Of a DNA stretch of 64,000 nucleotides, positions 17,690 through 27,787 are shown piece after piece (positions within the stretch are counted from its first letter, which is position 1; each line of letters starts with the position of its first letter). Under the pieces are notes generated by a model that saw nothing but the letters and a program-made list of their open reading frames with translations, was not told the DNA's origin and did not search any database. Source of the DNA: Pseudomonas sp. MWU13-2100 (lineage in GTDB: Bacteria; Pseudomonadota; Gammaproteobacteria; Pseudomonadales; Pseudomonadaceae). Both the position numbers and the translations under genes were made by a program. The stretch lies in assembly GCF_023242365.1 (NCBI RefSeq), contig NZ_JALLIX010000019.1, positions 1 to 64,000 on the forward strand, in the 5' to 3' direction.

Positions 17690-18643
17690 ATGACCCTGCA
17701 GATCGCGGTAATCGATGACTGGCAAGGCGTGGCCGCCGCTGCGGTGGACTGGAGTGTCTTGGGCGCCGTGGGCCAGGTCAGTTTTCTCCACGACTACCCG
17801 GCCGATACCGCGACCATGGCCGAGCGTCTGGGCAGCTTCGAGGTGATCTGCGTGATGCGTGAGCGCAGCCCGTTCAACGAGGCCCTGCTGCGCCAACTGC
17901 CGCGCCTGAAGCTGCTGGTGACCGCTGGCATGCGCAACGCCGCCCTCGATATCAAGGCCGCCAACGCCCTGGGCATCCAGGTCTGCGGCACCGACAGCTA
18001 CAAGCAGGCCGCGCCGGAGCTGACCTGGGCGCTGATCATGGCCGCCAACCGCAACCTGCTCAAGGAGGCCAACTCACTGCGCGCCGGGCACTGGCAGCAG
18101 GGCCTGGGCGGCGACCTGTACGGCAAGACCCTGGGCATTCTCGGCCTGGGCAGCATCGGCCAGCGCATCGCCGGCTACGGCAAGGCATTCGGCATGCGGG
18201 TCATCGCCTGGAGTGAGAACCTCACGGCCGAACGCGCCGCCGAATCCGGCGTGGAGTACGTCAGTAAAGTCGAGCTGTTCAAGCAGGCCGACCTGCTCTC
18301 CGTGCACCTGGTGCTCAGCGAGCGTTCCCGCGGCCTTGTCGACGCCCAGGCCCTGGGCTGGATGAAGCCGTCGGCCTACCTGATCAACACCGCGCGCGGG
18401 CCGATCGTCGACGAACAGGCGCTGATCGTGGCGCTTGAGCAAGGCCGGCTGGCCGGTGCCGCCCTGGACGTCTTCGAACAGGAACCGTTGCCCGCCGACC
18501 ATCCGTTCCGCACGCTGGACAATGTCCTGGCCACCCCCCATGTCGGCTATGTCAGCCAGAACAACTACCGGCTGTTCTACAGCCAGATGATCGAGGACAT
18601 CCAGGCCTGGGCCGCCGGGCAGCCGATCCGGCTCCTGAGCTGA
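17690..18643 (+). CDS. D-2-hydroxyacid dehydrogenase family protein
   Basis: The product has 317 residues, the normal family length. The NAD-binding motif GLGSIGQRIAGYGKAFGM is followed by the catalytic arginine in NTARGPIVDE (residue 236), a glutamate in DVFEQEPLP and the catalytic histidine in TPHVGY (residue 284). It interconverts a 2-oxoacid and a D-2-hydroxyacid with NAD(P)H in the cytoplasm. The exact substrate is unknown. AGGAAAG precedes the ATG, and the short gap after the hydrolase suggests joint transcription. Confidence 0.92.
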   Translation: MTLQIAVIDDWQGVAAAAVDWSVLGAVGQVSFLHDYPADTATMAERLGSFEVICVMRERSPFNEALLRQLPRLKLLVTAGMRNAALDIKAANALGIQVCGTDSYKQAAPELTWALIMAANRNLLKEANSLRAGHWQQGLGGDLYGKTLGILGLGSIGQRIAGYGKAFGMRVIAWSENLTAERAAESGVEYVSKVELFKQADLLSVHLVLSERSRGLVDAQALGWMKPSAYLINTARGPIVDEQALIVALEQGRLAGAALDVFEQEPLPADHPFRTLDNVLATPHVGYVSQNNYRLFYSQMIEDIQAWAAGQPIRLLS

Positions 18644-18756
18644 CACGCGACGGCCTGGCTGGCGCAATAGATAATCACCTCCACAGCAGCTTCGCGCCTT
18701 CGTTTACTCACTCCTGAAGTGCCGTCACCTTCGACGGCACGCCCAGGAGAACCGGC

Positions 18757-19232
18757 ATGACCCGACCCACTTTCGAACTCGGCGGCTGGAGCCAGCCCCT
18801 CAGCCGCGAACCCATGCCCCATTTCACCCAAATGATGTACGCCATGGTGACCAACCTCGACGGCCTGACCACCGGCACCGCCAGTACACCCGGCTGGAGC
18901 CCCGCGACCGGATCGTGCACTATTGCCACGCCAGCCGGATGTGGACCGATGCCGAAATCGAGCGCTATATGGGCCAGTCCCTGGAGCGCACCCTCGCCCA
19001 TGGTGCCAGGGCCGGCCAACTGATCCTGGCACTGACCAGCCGTGGCCTGAGCGATCACAACTTGGCGTTATTCCTCGACCAGGTGACCCGGCAGCAGATC
19101 GGCGGGCTCTATATCTGGGCGTACCACCAGCTACTCCCCAGTCACCAACGCACCATCCTCGAGCATCTGGGCTTCGAACCTGCGCCAGCAGCGTGCAGCC
19201 GTTCCGGGGCCGCCGTCCAGGATTGCCTGTGA
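18757..19232 (+). pseudogene. Frameshifted gene, unknown function
   Basis: Two coding-looking pieces lie in different frames. The first opens with MTRPTFELGGWSQPLSREP (18757 to about 18865). The second is read in the frame two positions on, from about 18880, through RQYTRLEPRDRIVHYC and MWTDAEIERYMGQSLERTLAHG, to the stop at 19232. Together they would make a protein of about 155 residues. Each piece has a natural composition only in its own frame, which points to an indel between about 18860 and 18885. The second piece alone has a GTG at 18915 but no ribosome site. I do not recognise the family. Decay or a sequencing error would look the same. Confidence 0.6.
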
Positions 19233-19242
19233 CATAGATCAA
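19229..19242. promoter_or_regulatory. ANR/FNR-like half-degenerate box upstream of glgA
   Basis: GTGACATAGATCAA matches TTGAC-N4-ATCAA except for the first base. It overlaps the stop codon of the frameshifted gene and lies about 325 bp upstream of the glgA ATG, which is far for direct activation. It may be coincidental. Confidence 0.3.
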
Positions 19243-19566
19243 ATGCACCCTACTTTCCCAATATTCGTCTAAACAACGCCCTCCACGGCGGCGACATCTC
19301 TCCTACACTGACTTTCGGGCCTGCTGACCGCTCAGTCATTTCCGCGAAAAAAAGTCGAAACTTCTGAACCAGCGGTCGGTCAGGTTAAAGGTAGGGCCTC
19401 TATTTCGGGTGTTGCGAACAGAGGCATCCCCACTCCTTTCTTGCCTCCGTGCGACGAGCATTCTTCGCCCAGTCGCCCGGAACCAGTGTGTCCGACCAAA
19501 GGAAGCGGTTTGGGCACGCTGTATGAAAGAAAGGATGAACCAGATCAAATAAGATGGGAGAGACAC
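19233..19566 (+). other. Long upstream region of the glgA operon
   Basis: This 334-bp region has no convincing gene. CTACACT at 19303-19309 differs by one base from the RpoS-type -10 hexamer context CTATACT and could drive the operon under stress, but no partner element is clear. The rest (about 19310-19560) would be a leader of about 250 nt. GGGAG lies shortly before the glgA ATG at 19567. Confidence 0.35.
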
Positions 19567-21132
19567 ATGATCAGCGCTGCGTTGGGAACTCAGGAAGAGC
19601 ATTTGAATCAGGCCAGCGAAGCGGTCCCCGTGTCAGCCCCCTTGGCGGGAGGAAAACCTGTGTTGACGGCAACCGCTGTCAATTCCAACAAGAAAAAGGT
19701 GCTGTTTGTCACCTCCGAATTCGCCGACCTGGTCAAGACCGGCGGCCTGGGCGACGTATCCGCCGCACTACCCCGGGCGATGCACCACCTGCACGATGTG
19801 CGGGTGCTGATCCCCGGTTATCCGCAAGTAATGAACAGCGACAACCCGATCCATATCATCGGCGAACTGGGGGGCCACGCCGCACTGCCACCGTGCAAGA
19901 TCGGGCGCATGGACCTGCCCGACGGCCTGGTGATCTACGTGCTGATCTGCCCCGAGCTCTACGAGCGTGATGGCACCCCCTATGGCGCCAACAACGGACG
20001 CGACTGGCCGGACAACCATATCCGCTTTGCCCGCCTGGGCCTGGCGGCGGCCGATATCGCCGCCAACCTGGCGCAGATCCACTGGACCCCGGACCTGGTC
20101 CACGCCCACGACTGGCCGGCCGGCCTGGCCCCGGCTTACATGCACTGGCGTGGCCAGCGCACCCCGACCCTGTTCACCATTCACAACCTCGCCTATCAGG
20201 GCGTGGTCAGCCTCGCCTGCTGCCCGGAACTGGGGATCCCGCCCCACGCCCTGCAACAGGAAGGCATGGAGTTCTATGGCAAGTTGTCGTTCCTCAAGGC
20301 CGGCATGGCCTACTCCAGCCATATCACCACGGTGAGTGCCACCTATGCCCAGGAAATCACCACGCCGCAATTCGGTTGTGGCCTGGACGGATTCCTCGCC
20401 AGCAAGACCCACCAGGGCCTGCTCAGCGGTATTCCCAACGGTATCGACGAGAGCTGGGATGCCGCCACCGACAGCCACCTGGTCCACCCCTTCACCCCGG
20501 GTGACTGGGAAGGCAAGGCGGTCAACGCCGCCCATGTGCGCAACCTGTTCGGCCTCGAACCGTCGACCGGGCCGCTGTTCGCGGTGGTTTCGCGGCTGGT
20601 CTACCAGAAAGGCCTGGACCTGACCGAAGCGGTCAGCGAAATGATCGTCGCCGAAGGCGGCCAGATCGCGATCATCGGCCGTGGCGAACCGGAAGAGGAA
20701 CAGGCCATGCGCCAACTGGCGCTGCGCTTTCCCGGCCAGGTCGGGGTGCGCATCGGTTTCAATGAAACCGATGCCCGGCGCATGTTCGCCGGCAGCGATT
20801 TCCTGCTGATGCCCTCGCGCTATGAACCCTGCGGCTTGAGCCAGATGTACGCCCAGCGCTTCGGCTCGCTGCCGGTAGCACGCAACACCGGCGGGCTGGC
20901 CGACACCATCGAGAACGGTGTCACCGGCTTCCTCTTCGACGAGTCCACCGTGGAAAGCTATGCTCAAGCGCTACGCCGGGCATTCAAGGTGTTCGCCTAT
21001 CCGCCACTGCTCAACGCCATGCGCTGCCGTGCCATGGCCGCGCCGTTCAACTGGTGCAAGGCGGTGGAGCCCTATGCCGAGCTGTACCAGAACCTGGTGA
21101 GCAAATCCCGGAGCAGGTCGGGCCAGCACTGA
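19567..21132 (+). CDS. glgA: Glycogen synthase (ADP-glucose-type GT5)
   Basis: The product has 521 residues. The donor-binding KTGGLGDV motif is at residues 57-64. The C-terminal GT-B half carries the family block with PSRYEPCGLSQMYAQRFG and NTGGLADTIE. It should transfer glucose from a nucleotide sugar to the non-reducing end of alpha-1,4-glucan or form maltose-1-phosphate. About 42 residues precede the usual GlgA N-terminus (family members often begin right at the VLFVTSEF strand), so a linker or targeting extension is present. The start has GGGAG about 8 nt upstream. No glgC is nearby. It opens the operon glgA-treZ-malQ-treY-DUF2934-glgX, with 14 nt to treZ. Confidence 0.95.
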   Translation: MISAALGTQEEHLNQASEAVPVSAPLAGGKPVLTATAVNSNKKKVLFVTSEFADLVKTGGLGDVSAALPRAMHHLHDVRVLIPGYPQVMNSDNPIHIIGELGGHAALPPCKIGRMDLPDGLVIYVLICPELYERDGTPYGANNGRDWPDNHIRFARLGLAAADIAANLAQIHWTPDLVHAHDWPAGLAPAYMHWRGQRTPTLFTIHNLAYQGVVSLACCPELGIPPHALQQEGMEFYGKLSFLKAGMAYSSHITTVSATYAQEITTPQFGCGLDGFLASKTHQGLLSGIPNGIDESWDAATDSHLVHPFTPGDWEGKAVNAAHVRNLFGLEPSTGPLFAVVSRLVYQKGLDLTEAVSEMIVAEGGQIAIIGRGEPEEEQAMRQLALRFPGQVGVRIGFNETDARRMFAGSDFLLMPSRYEPCGLSQMYAQRFGSLPVARNTGGLADTIENGVTGFLFDESTVESYAQALRRAFKVFAYPPLLNAMRCRAMAAPFNWCKAVEPYAELYQNLVSKSRSRSGQH

Positions 21133-21146
21133 GGAGGTCTTCATAG

Positions 21147-22955
21147 ATGCCGTTACGGACTCTGGAAACCTGGCCTCATGGCGCGACCCTGCTGGACGCC
21201 GAGCACACCCGCTTCGCACTGTGGGCACCGGACGCCTATTACGTCAGCGTCGAGCTCGGCGATGGCCGTTCACTGGCCATGCTGCCGCAGCACGACGGCT
21301 GGTTTGTCCTTGAAGCCCGCTGCCCGGCCGGTAGCCAATATCGCTTCCATATCGATGGTGAGCAACTGGTGCCCGACCCGGCCTCGCGGCGCCAGGTCGG
21401 GGATGTACACGGGCCGAGCCAGGTGGTCGACTCCCTGGCCTATCACTGGCGGCACAAGGACTGGCAGGGGCGCCCCTGGCACGAAGCAGTGATCTACGAG
21501 CTGCATGTCGGTGCCCTGGGCGGCTATCGCCAGGTCGAAAACCAACTGCCACGCCTGGCCGAACTGGGGATCAGCGCCATCGAGCTGATGCCCCTGGGCC
21601 AATTCCCCGGCGAACGCAACTGGGGCTACGACGGCGTGCTGCCGTATGCGCCACATACCGCCTATGGTTCGCCCGAAGACCTAAAGCACTTGATCGACAC
21701 GGCCCACGGACATGGCCTGATGGTGCTGCTGGACGTGGTCTACAACCACTTCGGCCCAGACGGCAATTACCTCGGCCAATACGCCAAGGACTTCTTTCGC
21801 GACGACCAACAGACCCCATGGGGCGCGGCGATCGACTTTCGGCGCCGCGAAGTTCGCGACTTTTTCATCGACAACGCCCTGATGTGGCTGCTGGAGTACC
21901 GCTTCGACGGCCTGCGCCTGGATGCCGTGCACGCGATCAATGACAGCACCTTTCTCCACGAACTGGCGCAAGCGGTTCGCCGGCAGGTCGCGCCGACCCG
22001 GCACGTGTGGCTGACCCTGGAAAACGAACGCAACCAGGCCAGCCTGCTGGTGGAGGACTTTGACGCCCAGTGGAACGATGATGGCCACAACGCCCTGCAC
22101 GTCCTGCTGACCGGCGAGACCGACGCCTACTACGCCGACTATGCCCGGGAAACCACCACCAAACTGGCCCGCTGCCTGAGCCAGGGCTTTGTGTTCCAGG
22201 GCCATCCCGACCGTCACGGCCACAGTCGCGGCGAACCCAGCGCGCATCTGCCGCCCAGCGCCTTCGTGCTGTTCCTGCAAAACCACGACCAGATCGGCAA
22301 CCGGGCCCTGGGCGAGCGCCTCAACCAACTCTGTCCGGCACCGGCCCTGCGGGCGGCGACGGTGCTGCTACTGTTGTCGCCGATGATTCCGTTGCTGTTC
22401 ATGGGTGAGGAAACCGCAGCCTGTGAACCCTTCCTGTTTTTCACCGACCACCACGGTGAACTGGCTGACGCGGTGCGTGAAGGCCGTCGCGCGGAGTTCG
22501 CCGATTTCCCGGCCTTTGCCGACCCCGCACGCCGGGCGCATATTCCCGACCCGAACGCCACCGTCAGCTTCAACGACTCGCGCCCCGACCTGAACGACGC
22601 CAGCGACGACTTCAACCGCCGGACCAGCGTACGCCTCTACCGTCAGTTGCTGGAGCTGCGCCACCACGAAGTCATCCCCCGGCTCCCCGGTGCCCAGGCC
22701 TTGGGCACCGATGTCCTGGCCGACGGCGCCGTCAGCGCACGCTGGCGCATGGGCGACGGCAGCCTTCTGCGAATCGATCTTAATCTCAGTGCCGAGTCCG
22801 TCGACCACAGCCCACCCATCGAGGCCCGTTTGTTATACGAAAGCACCACCGGCGCCAGTCGCCAATTGGATGAAGGTCATCTGGCCCCCTACTGCGCGCT
22901 GGTTACCCTGACCCCCGGGGACGTCATGCAGTCACCCACCGGAGAGCACCCATGA
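21147..22955 (+). CDS. treZ: Malto-oligosyltrehalose trehalohydrolase
   Basis: The product has 602 residues. An N-terminal CBM48-like sandwich (about 10-95, with FALWAPDA) precedes a GH13 barrel. The catalytic nucleophile is Asp259 (in DGLRLDAVHAI), the acid/base is Glu292 (in LTLENERNQ), and the NHDQ motif lies near residue 380. It hydrolyses the bond next to the trehalosyl end made by TreY, releasing trehalose. GGAGG upstream gives a strong ribosome site. It overlaps malQ by 4 nt, so translation is coupled. Together with treY this is the TreY-TreZ trehalose pathway. Confidence 0.96.
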   Translation: MPLRTLETWPHGATLLDAEHTRFALWAPDAYYVSVELGDGRSLAMLPQHDGWFVLEARCPAGSQYRFHIDGEQLVPDPASRRQVGDVHGPSQVVDSLAYHWRHKDWQGRPWHEAVIYELHVGALGGYRQVENQLPRLAELGISAIELMPLGQFPGERNWGYDGVLPYAPHTAYGSPEDLKHLIDTAHGHGLMVLLDVVYNHFGPDGNYLGQYAKDFFRDDQQTPWGAAIDFRRREVRDFFIDNALMWLLEYRFDGLRLDAVHAINDSTFLHELAQAVRRQVAPTRHVWLTLENERNQASLLVEDFDAQWNDDGHNALHVLLTGETDAYYADYARETTTKLARCLSQGFVFQGHPDRHGHSRGEPSAHLPPSAFVLFLQNHDQIGNRALGERLNQLCPAPALRAATVLLLLSPMIPLLFMGEETAACEPFLFFTDHHGELADAVREGRRAEFADFPAFADPARRAHIPDPNATVSFNDSRPDLNDASDDFNRRTSVRLYRQLLELRHHEVIPRLPGAQALGTDVLADGAVSARWRMGDGSLLRIDLNLSAESVDHSPPIEARLLYESTTGASRQLDEGHLAPYCALVTLTPGDVMQSPTGEHP

Positions 22956-25033
22956 GCGACGCGCAACTGGAAATACTCGCCAGCCGGGCCGGCCTCGCCG
23001 TCGATTGGATCGACGCCAATGGCCGGCCGCAGAAAGTCCGGCCCGAGGTCTTGCGCAAGGTCCTGGCCGGCCTCGGACATCCCGCCGACACTGACCTGGC
23101 CATCGAGAACAGCCTGCAGGAACTGCAACTCGCCCAGCAACAGAAACACCTGCCGCCATTGTTGACCGCGGACGTTGGCAAGGGCCTGGACCTGGCCCAC
23201 TATTTCGCCGCCGACACCCTCTGCGAGGTGCATCTGGAAAACGGTACGCTCCTGCACTTGCGCCTGGACCAGGACGCGGTGCTGCCGGGCAAGATCCCGG
23301 TGGGCTACCAGACGGTGCATATCGCCGGCCAGCACTTCACCCTTGCCGTGGCCCCCGCACACTGTCACAGCGTGGCGGCGGCCACCGATAGCCCGACACC
23401 CCGCGCCTGGGGCCTGACGGTCCAACTGTATGCCCTGCAACGCGTCGGCGACGGTGGTTTCGGCGATACCCTGGCCCTGGAGAATCTGGTCCGAGCCGCC
23501 GGCGAACGCGGCGCCGACGCCCTCGCGATCAGTCCGTTGCACGCGATGTTCAGCTGCGACCCGCAACGCTATAGCCCCTATTCGCCGTCCAGCCGATTGT
23601 TCCTCAACAGTCTTTATGCGGCTCCGGAGGCGGTTCTCGGCGAACCGGCCCTGCGCCAGGCCATCGACACCACGGGACTGACCGATGAACTGCGGCAGCT
23701 GGAAGCGTTGCCATTGATCGACTGGCCCCGCGCCGCCCGCGCCAAACAACAGTTGTTGCGTGCGCTGTACGACGGCTTTCGCCTCGACACTCACCCGCTC
23801 GCCGCCGACTTCGCGCGCTTTCGCCAGAGCGGCGGCGAAGCCCTGGAAAATCACTGTCGCTTCGAAGCCTTGCAAGCCGCCTGTACCGCTCGCGGTGAAA
23901 GCACCGACTGGCGACACTGGCCCGCGACCTGGCACCATCCTGACAACCCGGCCCTCGCCCTCTTCGCCGAGGAACAGGCCGAAGAGATCGGCTTCTATGC
24001 CTTCAGCCAATGGCTGATCGCCCGCGGCCTTGAGCGCGCGCAACACACCGCGCGAGACAGCGGCATGGGTATCGGCCTGATCGCCGACCTCGCCGTCGGT
24101 GCCGACGGCGGCGGCAGCCAGGCCTGGAGCCGACAGGACGAACTGCTGGCCGAACTCACCGTCGGCGCACCACCGGATATCCTCAATCGCGCCGGGCAAA
24201 GCTGGGGCATCTCGGCCTTCGCCCCGGAGGGCCTGAAGCGCCACGGCTTCAGGGCCTTTATCGAAATGCTGCGGGCCAACTTCGCCCATGCCGGCGGCCT
24301 GCGCATCGACCATGTGATGGGCCTGCAACGGCTCTGGGTGATCCCCCTCGGCTCGCCGCCAAGTGACGGCGCCTACCTGTATTACCCGGTGGACGACCTG
24401 CTGCGCCTGCTGACCCTGGAGTCCGCGCGCCACCAGGCGGTGGTGCTCGGCGAAGACCTCGGCACAGTGCCCGAGGGCCTGCGGGAAAAACTCGGCGCCC
24501 GGTCAATCCTCGGTATGCGCGTGCTGTTGTTCGAGCAGGACTACGAGCATCGTTTCCGGCCGATCCTCGACTGGCCGGACGACGCCCTGGCCACCACCAG
24601 CACCCACGACCTGCCGACCCTCAACGGCTGGTGGCATGCCCGGGATATCGACTGGAATATCCAACTCGGCCTGATCGATGACACCACCGCCAATCACTGG
24701 CGCGAAACCCGCGAACGCGAACGCGAGGGCTTGCATCGCGCCCTGAGCAACGACCCGCAGAACTTCCGCGACGAATCCCACGAGACCGACCAGGTCCTCG
24801 ACGCCAGCGTGCGTTTCCTCGGTCACACCCGGGCGCCCCTGGTGTTGCTGCCGCTGGAGGACGCTCTCGGTGTCGAGGAACAGGCCAACCTGCCCGGCAC
24901 CCTCGACAGCCACCCCAACTGGCGTCGGCGCCTGCCGGGCGACAGCAGCCAGTTGCTCGACGATGTCGACGCCGCCCGCCGTCTCGAACTGCTGGCCTGC
25001 GCGCGCCTTCAGGCCGCTGAGCGTGACCGATGA
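22952..25033 (+). CDS. malQ: 4-alpha-glucanotransferase (amylomaltase)
   Basis: The product has 693 residues. The GH77 core follows an N-terminal region of about 140 residues found in the longer proteobacterial MalQ forms. The nucleophile is Asp453 (in GLRIDHVMGL), the acid/base is Glu501 (in VLGEDLGTVPEG), and the transition-state aspartate is in STHDLPTLNGWW. It moves maltosyl or longer units between glucans and recycles short oligosaccharides left by GlgX and TreY/TreZ. It overlaps treZ and treY by 4 nt each (22952-22955 and 25030-25033), a tight translationally coupled set. Confidence 0.96.
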   Translation: MSDAQLEILASRAGLAVDWIDANGRPQKVRPEVLRKVLAGLGHPADTDLAIENSLQELQLAQQQKHLPPLLTADVGKGLDLAHYFAADTLCEVHLENGTLLHLRLDQDAVLPGKIPVGYQTVHIAGQHFTLAVAPAHCHSVAAATDSPTPRAWGLTVQLYALQRVGDGGFGDTLALENLVRAAGERGADALAISPLHAMFSCDPQRYSPYSPSSRLFLNSLYAAPEAVLGEPALRQAIDTTGLTDELRQLEALPLIDWPRAARAKQQLLRALYDGFRLDTHPLAADFARFRQSGGEALENHCRFEALQAACTARGESTDWRHWPATWHHPDNPALALFAEEQAEEIGFYAFSQWLIARGLERAQHTARDSGMGIGLIADLAVGADGGGSQAWSRQDELLAELTVGAPPDILNRAGQSWGISAFAPEGLKRHGFRAFIEMLRANFAHAGGLRIDHVMGLQRLWVIPLGSPPSDGAYLYYPVDDLLRLLTLESARHQAVVLGEDLGTVPEGLREKLGARSILGMRVLLFEQDYEHRFRPILDWPDDALATTSTHDLPTLNGWWHARDIDWNIQLGLIDDTTANHWRETREREREGLHRALSNDPQNFRDESHETDQVLDASVRFLGHTRAPLVLLPLEDALGVEEQANLPGTLDSHPNWRRRLPGDSSQLLDDVDAARRLELLACARLQAAERDR

Positions 25034-27771
25034 AACCACCCTTGCGCGCGACGGTGCGCCTGCAGTTCCACAAGGGCTTCAGCCTGGATGCCGCCGTGCC
25101 GCTGGTGCCCTACTTTGCCCGACTGGGCATCAGTCATATCTACGCCTCGCCGCTGCTCACCGCCCGCGACGGCTCGATGCATGGCTACGACGTGGTCGAC
25201 CCGACCCGGGTCAATCCGCAACTGGGCGGCGAACCGGCGCTGCGGCGCCTGGTACATAGACTGCGCCAGCACGATATGGGCCTGATCCTGGATATCGTCT
25301 CCAATCACATGGCCGTGGGGGGCGCGGACAATCCCTGGTGGCTGGACCTGCTGGAATGGGGCCGGCTGAGCCCCTATAGCGAGTTCTTCGATATCCAGTG
25401 GCACTCGCCCGACCCGTTGCTCGAAGGGCAATTGCTCATGCCGTTCCTCGACAGCGACTACGGCGTGGCCTTGCAGGAAGGCAGCATCCCGTTGTGCTTC
25501 GATGCCGAGCACGGCAGCTTTTATATCGAGCATTACCAGCACCGTTTTCCCATCTGCCCCCGGGATTACGCGCAGATACTGACCGACATCCCCGAACTGG
25601 AAACCCTGACCGGGCACTTCAAGGCCCTGAACCGTCTGCCCGACGCCTATGCCCAGGCCCAGGTCCTGCGCGCGGAACTGGCGCAACGCCGCGACCTGCA
25701 TGACGCCATCGAGCAGAGCCTCGCCCGCTATGACTCACGCCAGCCTGAAGGTTTTCAGCGCCTGCACCGGCTCCTGGAACGCCAGCACTACCGCCTCGCC
25801 AGTTGGCGCACCGCCGCCGACGACATCAATTGGCGGCGTTTCTTCGATGTCAACGAACTGGGTGGCCTGCGAGTCGAACGCCCGGCGGTGTTCGAGGCCA
25901 CCCATCGAAAAATCTTCCAGTTGATCGAGGACGACCTGGTGGACGGTCTGCGCATCGACCATATCGACGGGCTCGCCGACCCGCGCGGTTACTGCCGCAA
26001 GCTGCGCCGACGGGTCGACCGCCTGGTTCCCGGGGAACATCTGCCGATCTATGTGGAGAAGATTCTCGGCCAAGGCGAAAGCCTGCACCGTGACTGGCTG
26101 GTGGACGGTACCACCGGCTATGAATTCATGGACCAGCTGTCACTGCTGCAACACGACCCGCGTGGCGAGCAGCCTCTGAGCGAACTCTGGAGCCGCCTGA
26201 GCGAGCGTCCCGGCGAGTTCACCGAGGAAGCCCGGCTGGCCCGCCAGCAGGTCCTCGCAGGCGGACTCGCGGGCGACTGCGAAAGCGTGGCCCAGGCCCT
26301 GCTGCAAGTCGCCCGGGACGACCTGATGAGCCGCGACCTGACCTTGGGCGCGATTCGCCGGGCCTTGCAGGCGCTGATCGTGCATTACCCGGTTTACCGC
26401 ACCTATATCAATGCTCTTGGCCGTCGGACCGAGGACGAGGCGTTTTTCCAGCAGGCCCTGGCCGGCGCCCGCACCACCCTCGGCGAGGCCGACTGGCCGC
26501 TGCTCGACTACCTGCAACAGTGGCTGGGCGGACAGCCCTGGCGCGAGCGCCCACCGGGGCGGCAGCGCAAACTGCTCAAGCATGCCTGCGTGCGCTTCCA
26601 GCAGTTGACCTCGCCGACGGCCGCCAAGGCGGTGGAGGACACCGCGTTCTATCGCTCGGCGGTGCTGCTCTCGCGCAATGATGTGGGTTTTTCCAGCGAA
26701 CGTTTCAGCACGCCCTTGGAAGACTTTCACGCGGCCAACCGAACGCGCCTGGAAAACTTCCCGGACAACCTGTTGACCAGCGCCACCCATGATCACAAAC
26801 GCGGTGAAGACAGCCGCGCACGCCTGGCGGTGCTGAGCGAGTGCGGCCCATGGTACGTTGAACAGGTGCAAGGCTTTCGCGAATTGGCCCAAGCGCTGCG
26901 TAGCGATCCCCAGGCCCCGTCGGCGGCGGACGAATTGATCCTTTACCAGGCACTGCTGGGCAGTTGGCCGCTGACCCTGTCGAGCGATGATTCGGCCGGC
27001 CTGCTGGATTACGCCGAGCGTCTCTGGCAATGGCAGAACAAGGCGCTGCGCGAAGCCAAGCTGCACAGCAGCTGGAGCGCACCGAACGAGGCCTACGAGC
27101 AAACCTGTCGCGATTTTCTCGAAGCACTGCTGACCCGACCGATCGGCCTGCCGCTGCGCCGGGCCCTGGTCGCAACGCTGGAAAAAATCGCCCCGGCCGG
27201 TGCCCTCAACAGTCTGGCCCAGTGTTTGCTGCGCATGACCGTACCGGGTGTGCCGGACCTGTACCAGGGCAACGAGTTCTGGGACTTCAGCCTGGTGGAC
27301 CCGGACAACCGCCGGCCGGTGGACTTCACCGTCCGGCAACAGGCGCTGCATCAGCCGGCAACGCCGGCGGCATTGCTGGCGAACTGGCGTGGCGGGCAAC
27401 TCAAACAGGCCTTGATCGCCCGTACACTGGCGGTGCGGGCCACACACGGGATGCTTTTCAGTCGCGGCGATTATCAGCCGCTGGAGGTGCTCGGCGCGCA
27501 GTCCGGGCAGGTGCTGGCCTTTATGCGTAGTACGTCGACGCAGCGGGTCATCGTGATCGTGCCCAGGCAGGTGGCCAGGCTTCTGGCCAATGCTCAACTG
27601 CCGTGGGTACAGGCACCGGTTTGGGGCGATACGCGGGTCAAACTGCCGTTCGCCGTACCGGGCCGCAAATTAAAGGGACTTTTTTCGATGTGCGCAGTCA
27701 CACCCCATGACGAGCTGATGGTTGGTGCGGCACTCGGAGATTTCCCGGTCAATCTCTTTACCCAAAATTGA
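25030..27771 (+). CDS. treY: Maltooligosyl trehalose synthase
   Basis: The product has 913 residues, the usual length for bacterial TreY. The GH13_26 motifs are intact, with the nucleophile Asp310 (in GLRIDHIDGLADP), acid/base Glu343 (in YVEKILGQGE) and the later THDHKRGEDSRARL. It isomerises the reducing-end alpha-1,4 bond of a glucan chain into an alpha,alpha-1,1 bond, creating the substrate for TreZ. The sequence fits the family throughout, with no frameshift. The DUF2934 gene follows after 16 nt. Confidence 0.96.
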   Translation: MKPPLRATVRLQFHKGFSLDAAVPLVPYFARLGISHIYASPLLTARDGSMHGYDVVDPTRVNPQLGGEPALRRLVHRLRQHDMGLILDIVSNHMAVGGADNPWWLDLLEWGRLSPYSEFFDIQWHSPDPLLEGQLLMPFLDSDYGVALQEGSIPLCFDAEHGSFYIEHYQHRFPICPRDYAQILTDIPELETLTGHFKALNRLPDAYAQAQVLRAELAQRRDLHDAIEQSLARYDSRQPEGFQRLHRLLERQHYRLASWRTAADDINWRRFFDVNELGGLRVERPAVFEATHRKIFQLIEDDLVDGLRIDHIDGLADPRGYCRKLRRRVDRLVPGEHLPIYVEKILGQGESLHRDWLVDGTTGYEFMDQLSLLQHDPRGEQPLSELWSRLSERPGEFTEEARLARQQVLAGGLAGDCESVAQALLQVARDDLMSRDLTLGAIRRALQALIVHYPVYRTYINALGRRTEDEAFFQQALAGARTTLGEADWPLLDYLQQWLGGQPWRERPPGRQRKLLKHACVRFQQLTSPTAAKAVEDTAFYRSAVLLSRNDVGFSSERFSTPLEDFHAANRTRLENFPDNLLTSATHDHKRGEDSRARLAVLSECGPWYVEQVQGFRELAQALRSDPQAPSAADELILYQALLGSWPLTLSSDDSAGLLDYAERLWQWQNKALREAKLHSSWSAPNEAYEQTCRDFLEALLTRPIGLPLRRALVATLEKIAPAGALNSLAQCLLRMTVPGVPDLYQGNEFWDFSLVDPDNRRPVDFTVRQQALHQPATPAALLANWRGGQLKQALIARTLAVRATHGMLFSRGDYQPLEVLGAQSGQVLAFMRSTSTQRVIVIVPRQVARLLANAQLPWVQAPVWGDTRVKLPFAVPGRKLKGLFSMCAVTPHDELMVGAALGDFPVNLFTQN

Positions 27772-27787
27772 GTTCAGGAGCATGGCG

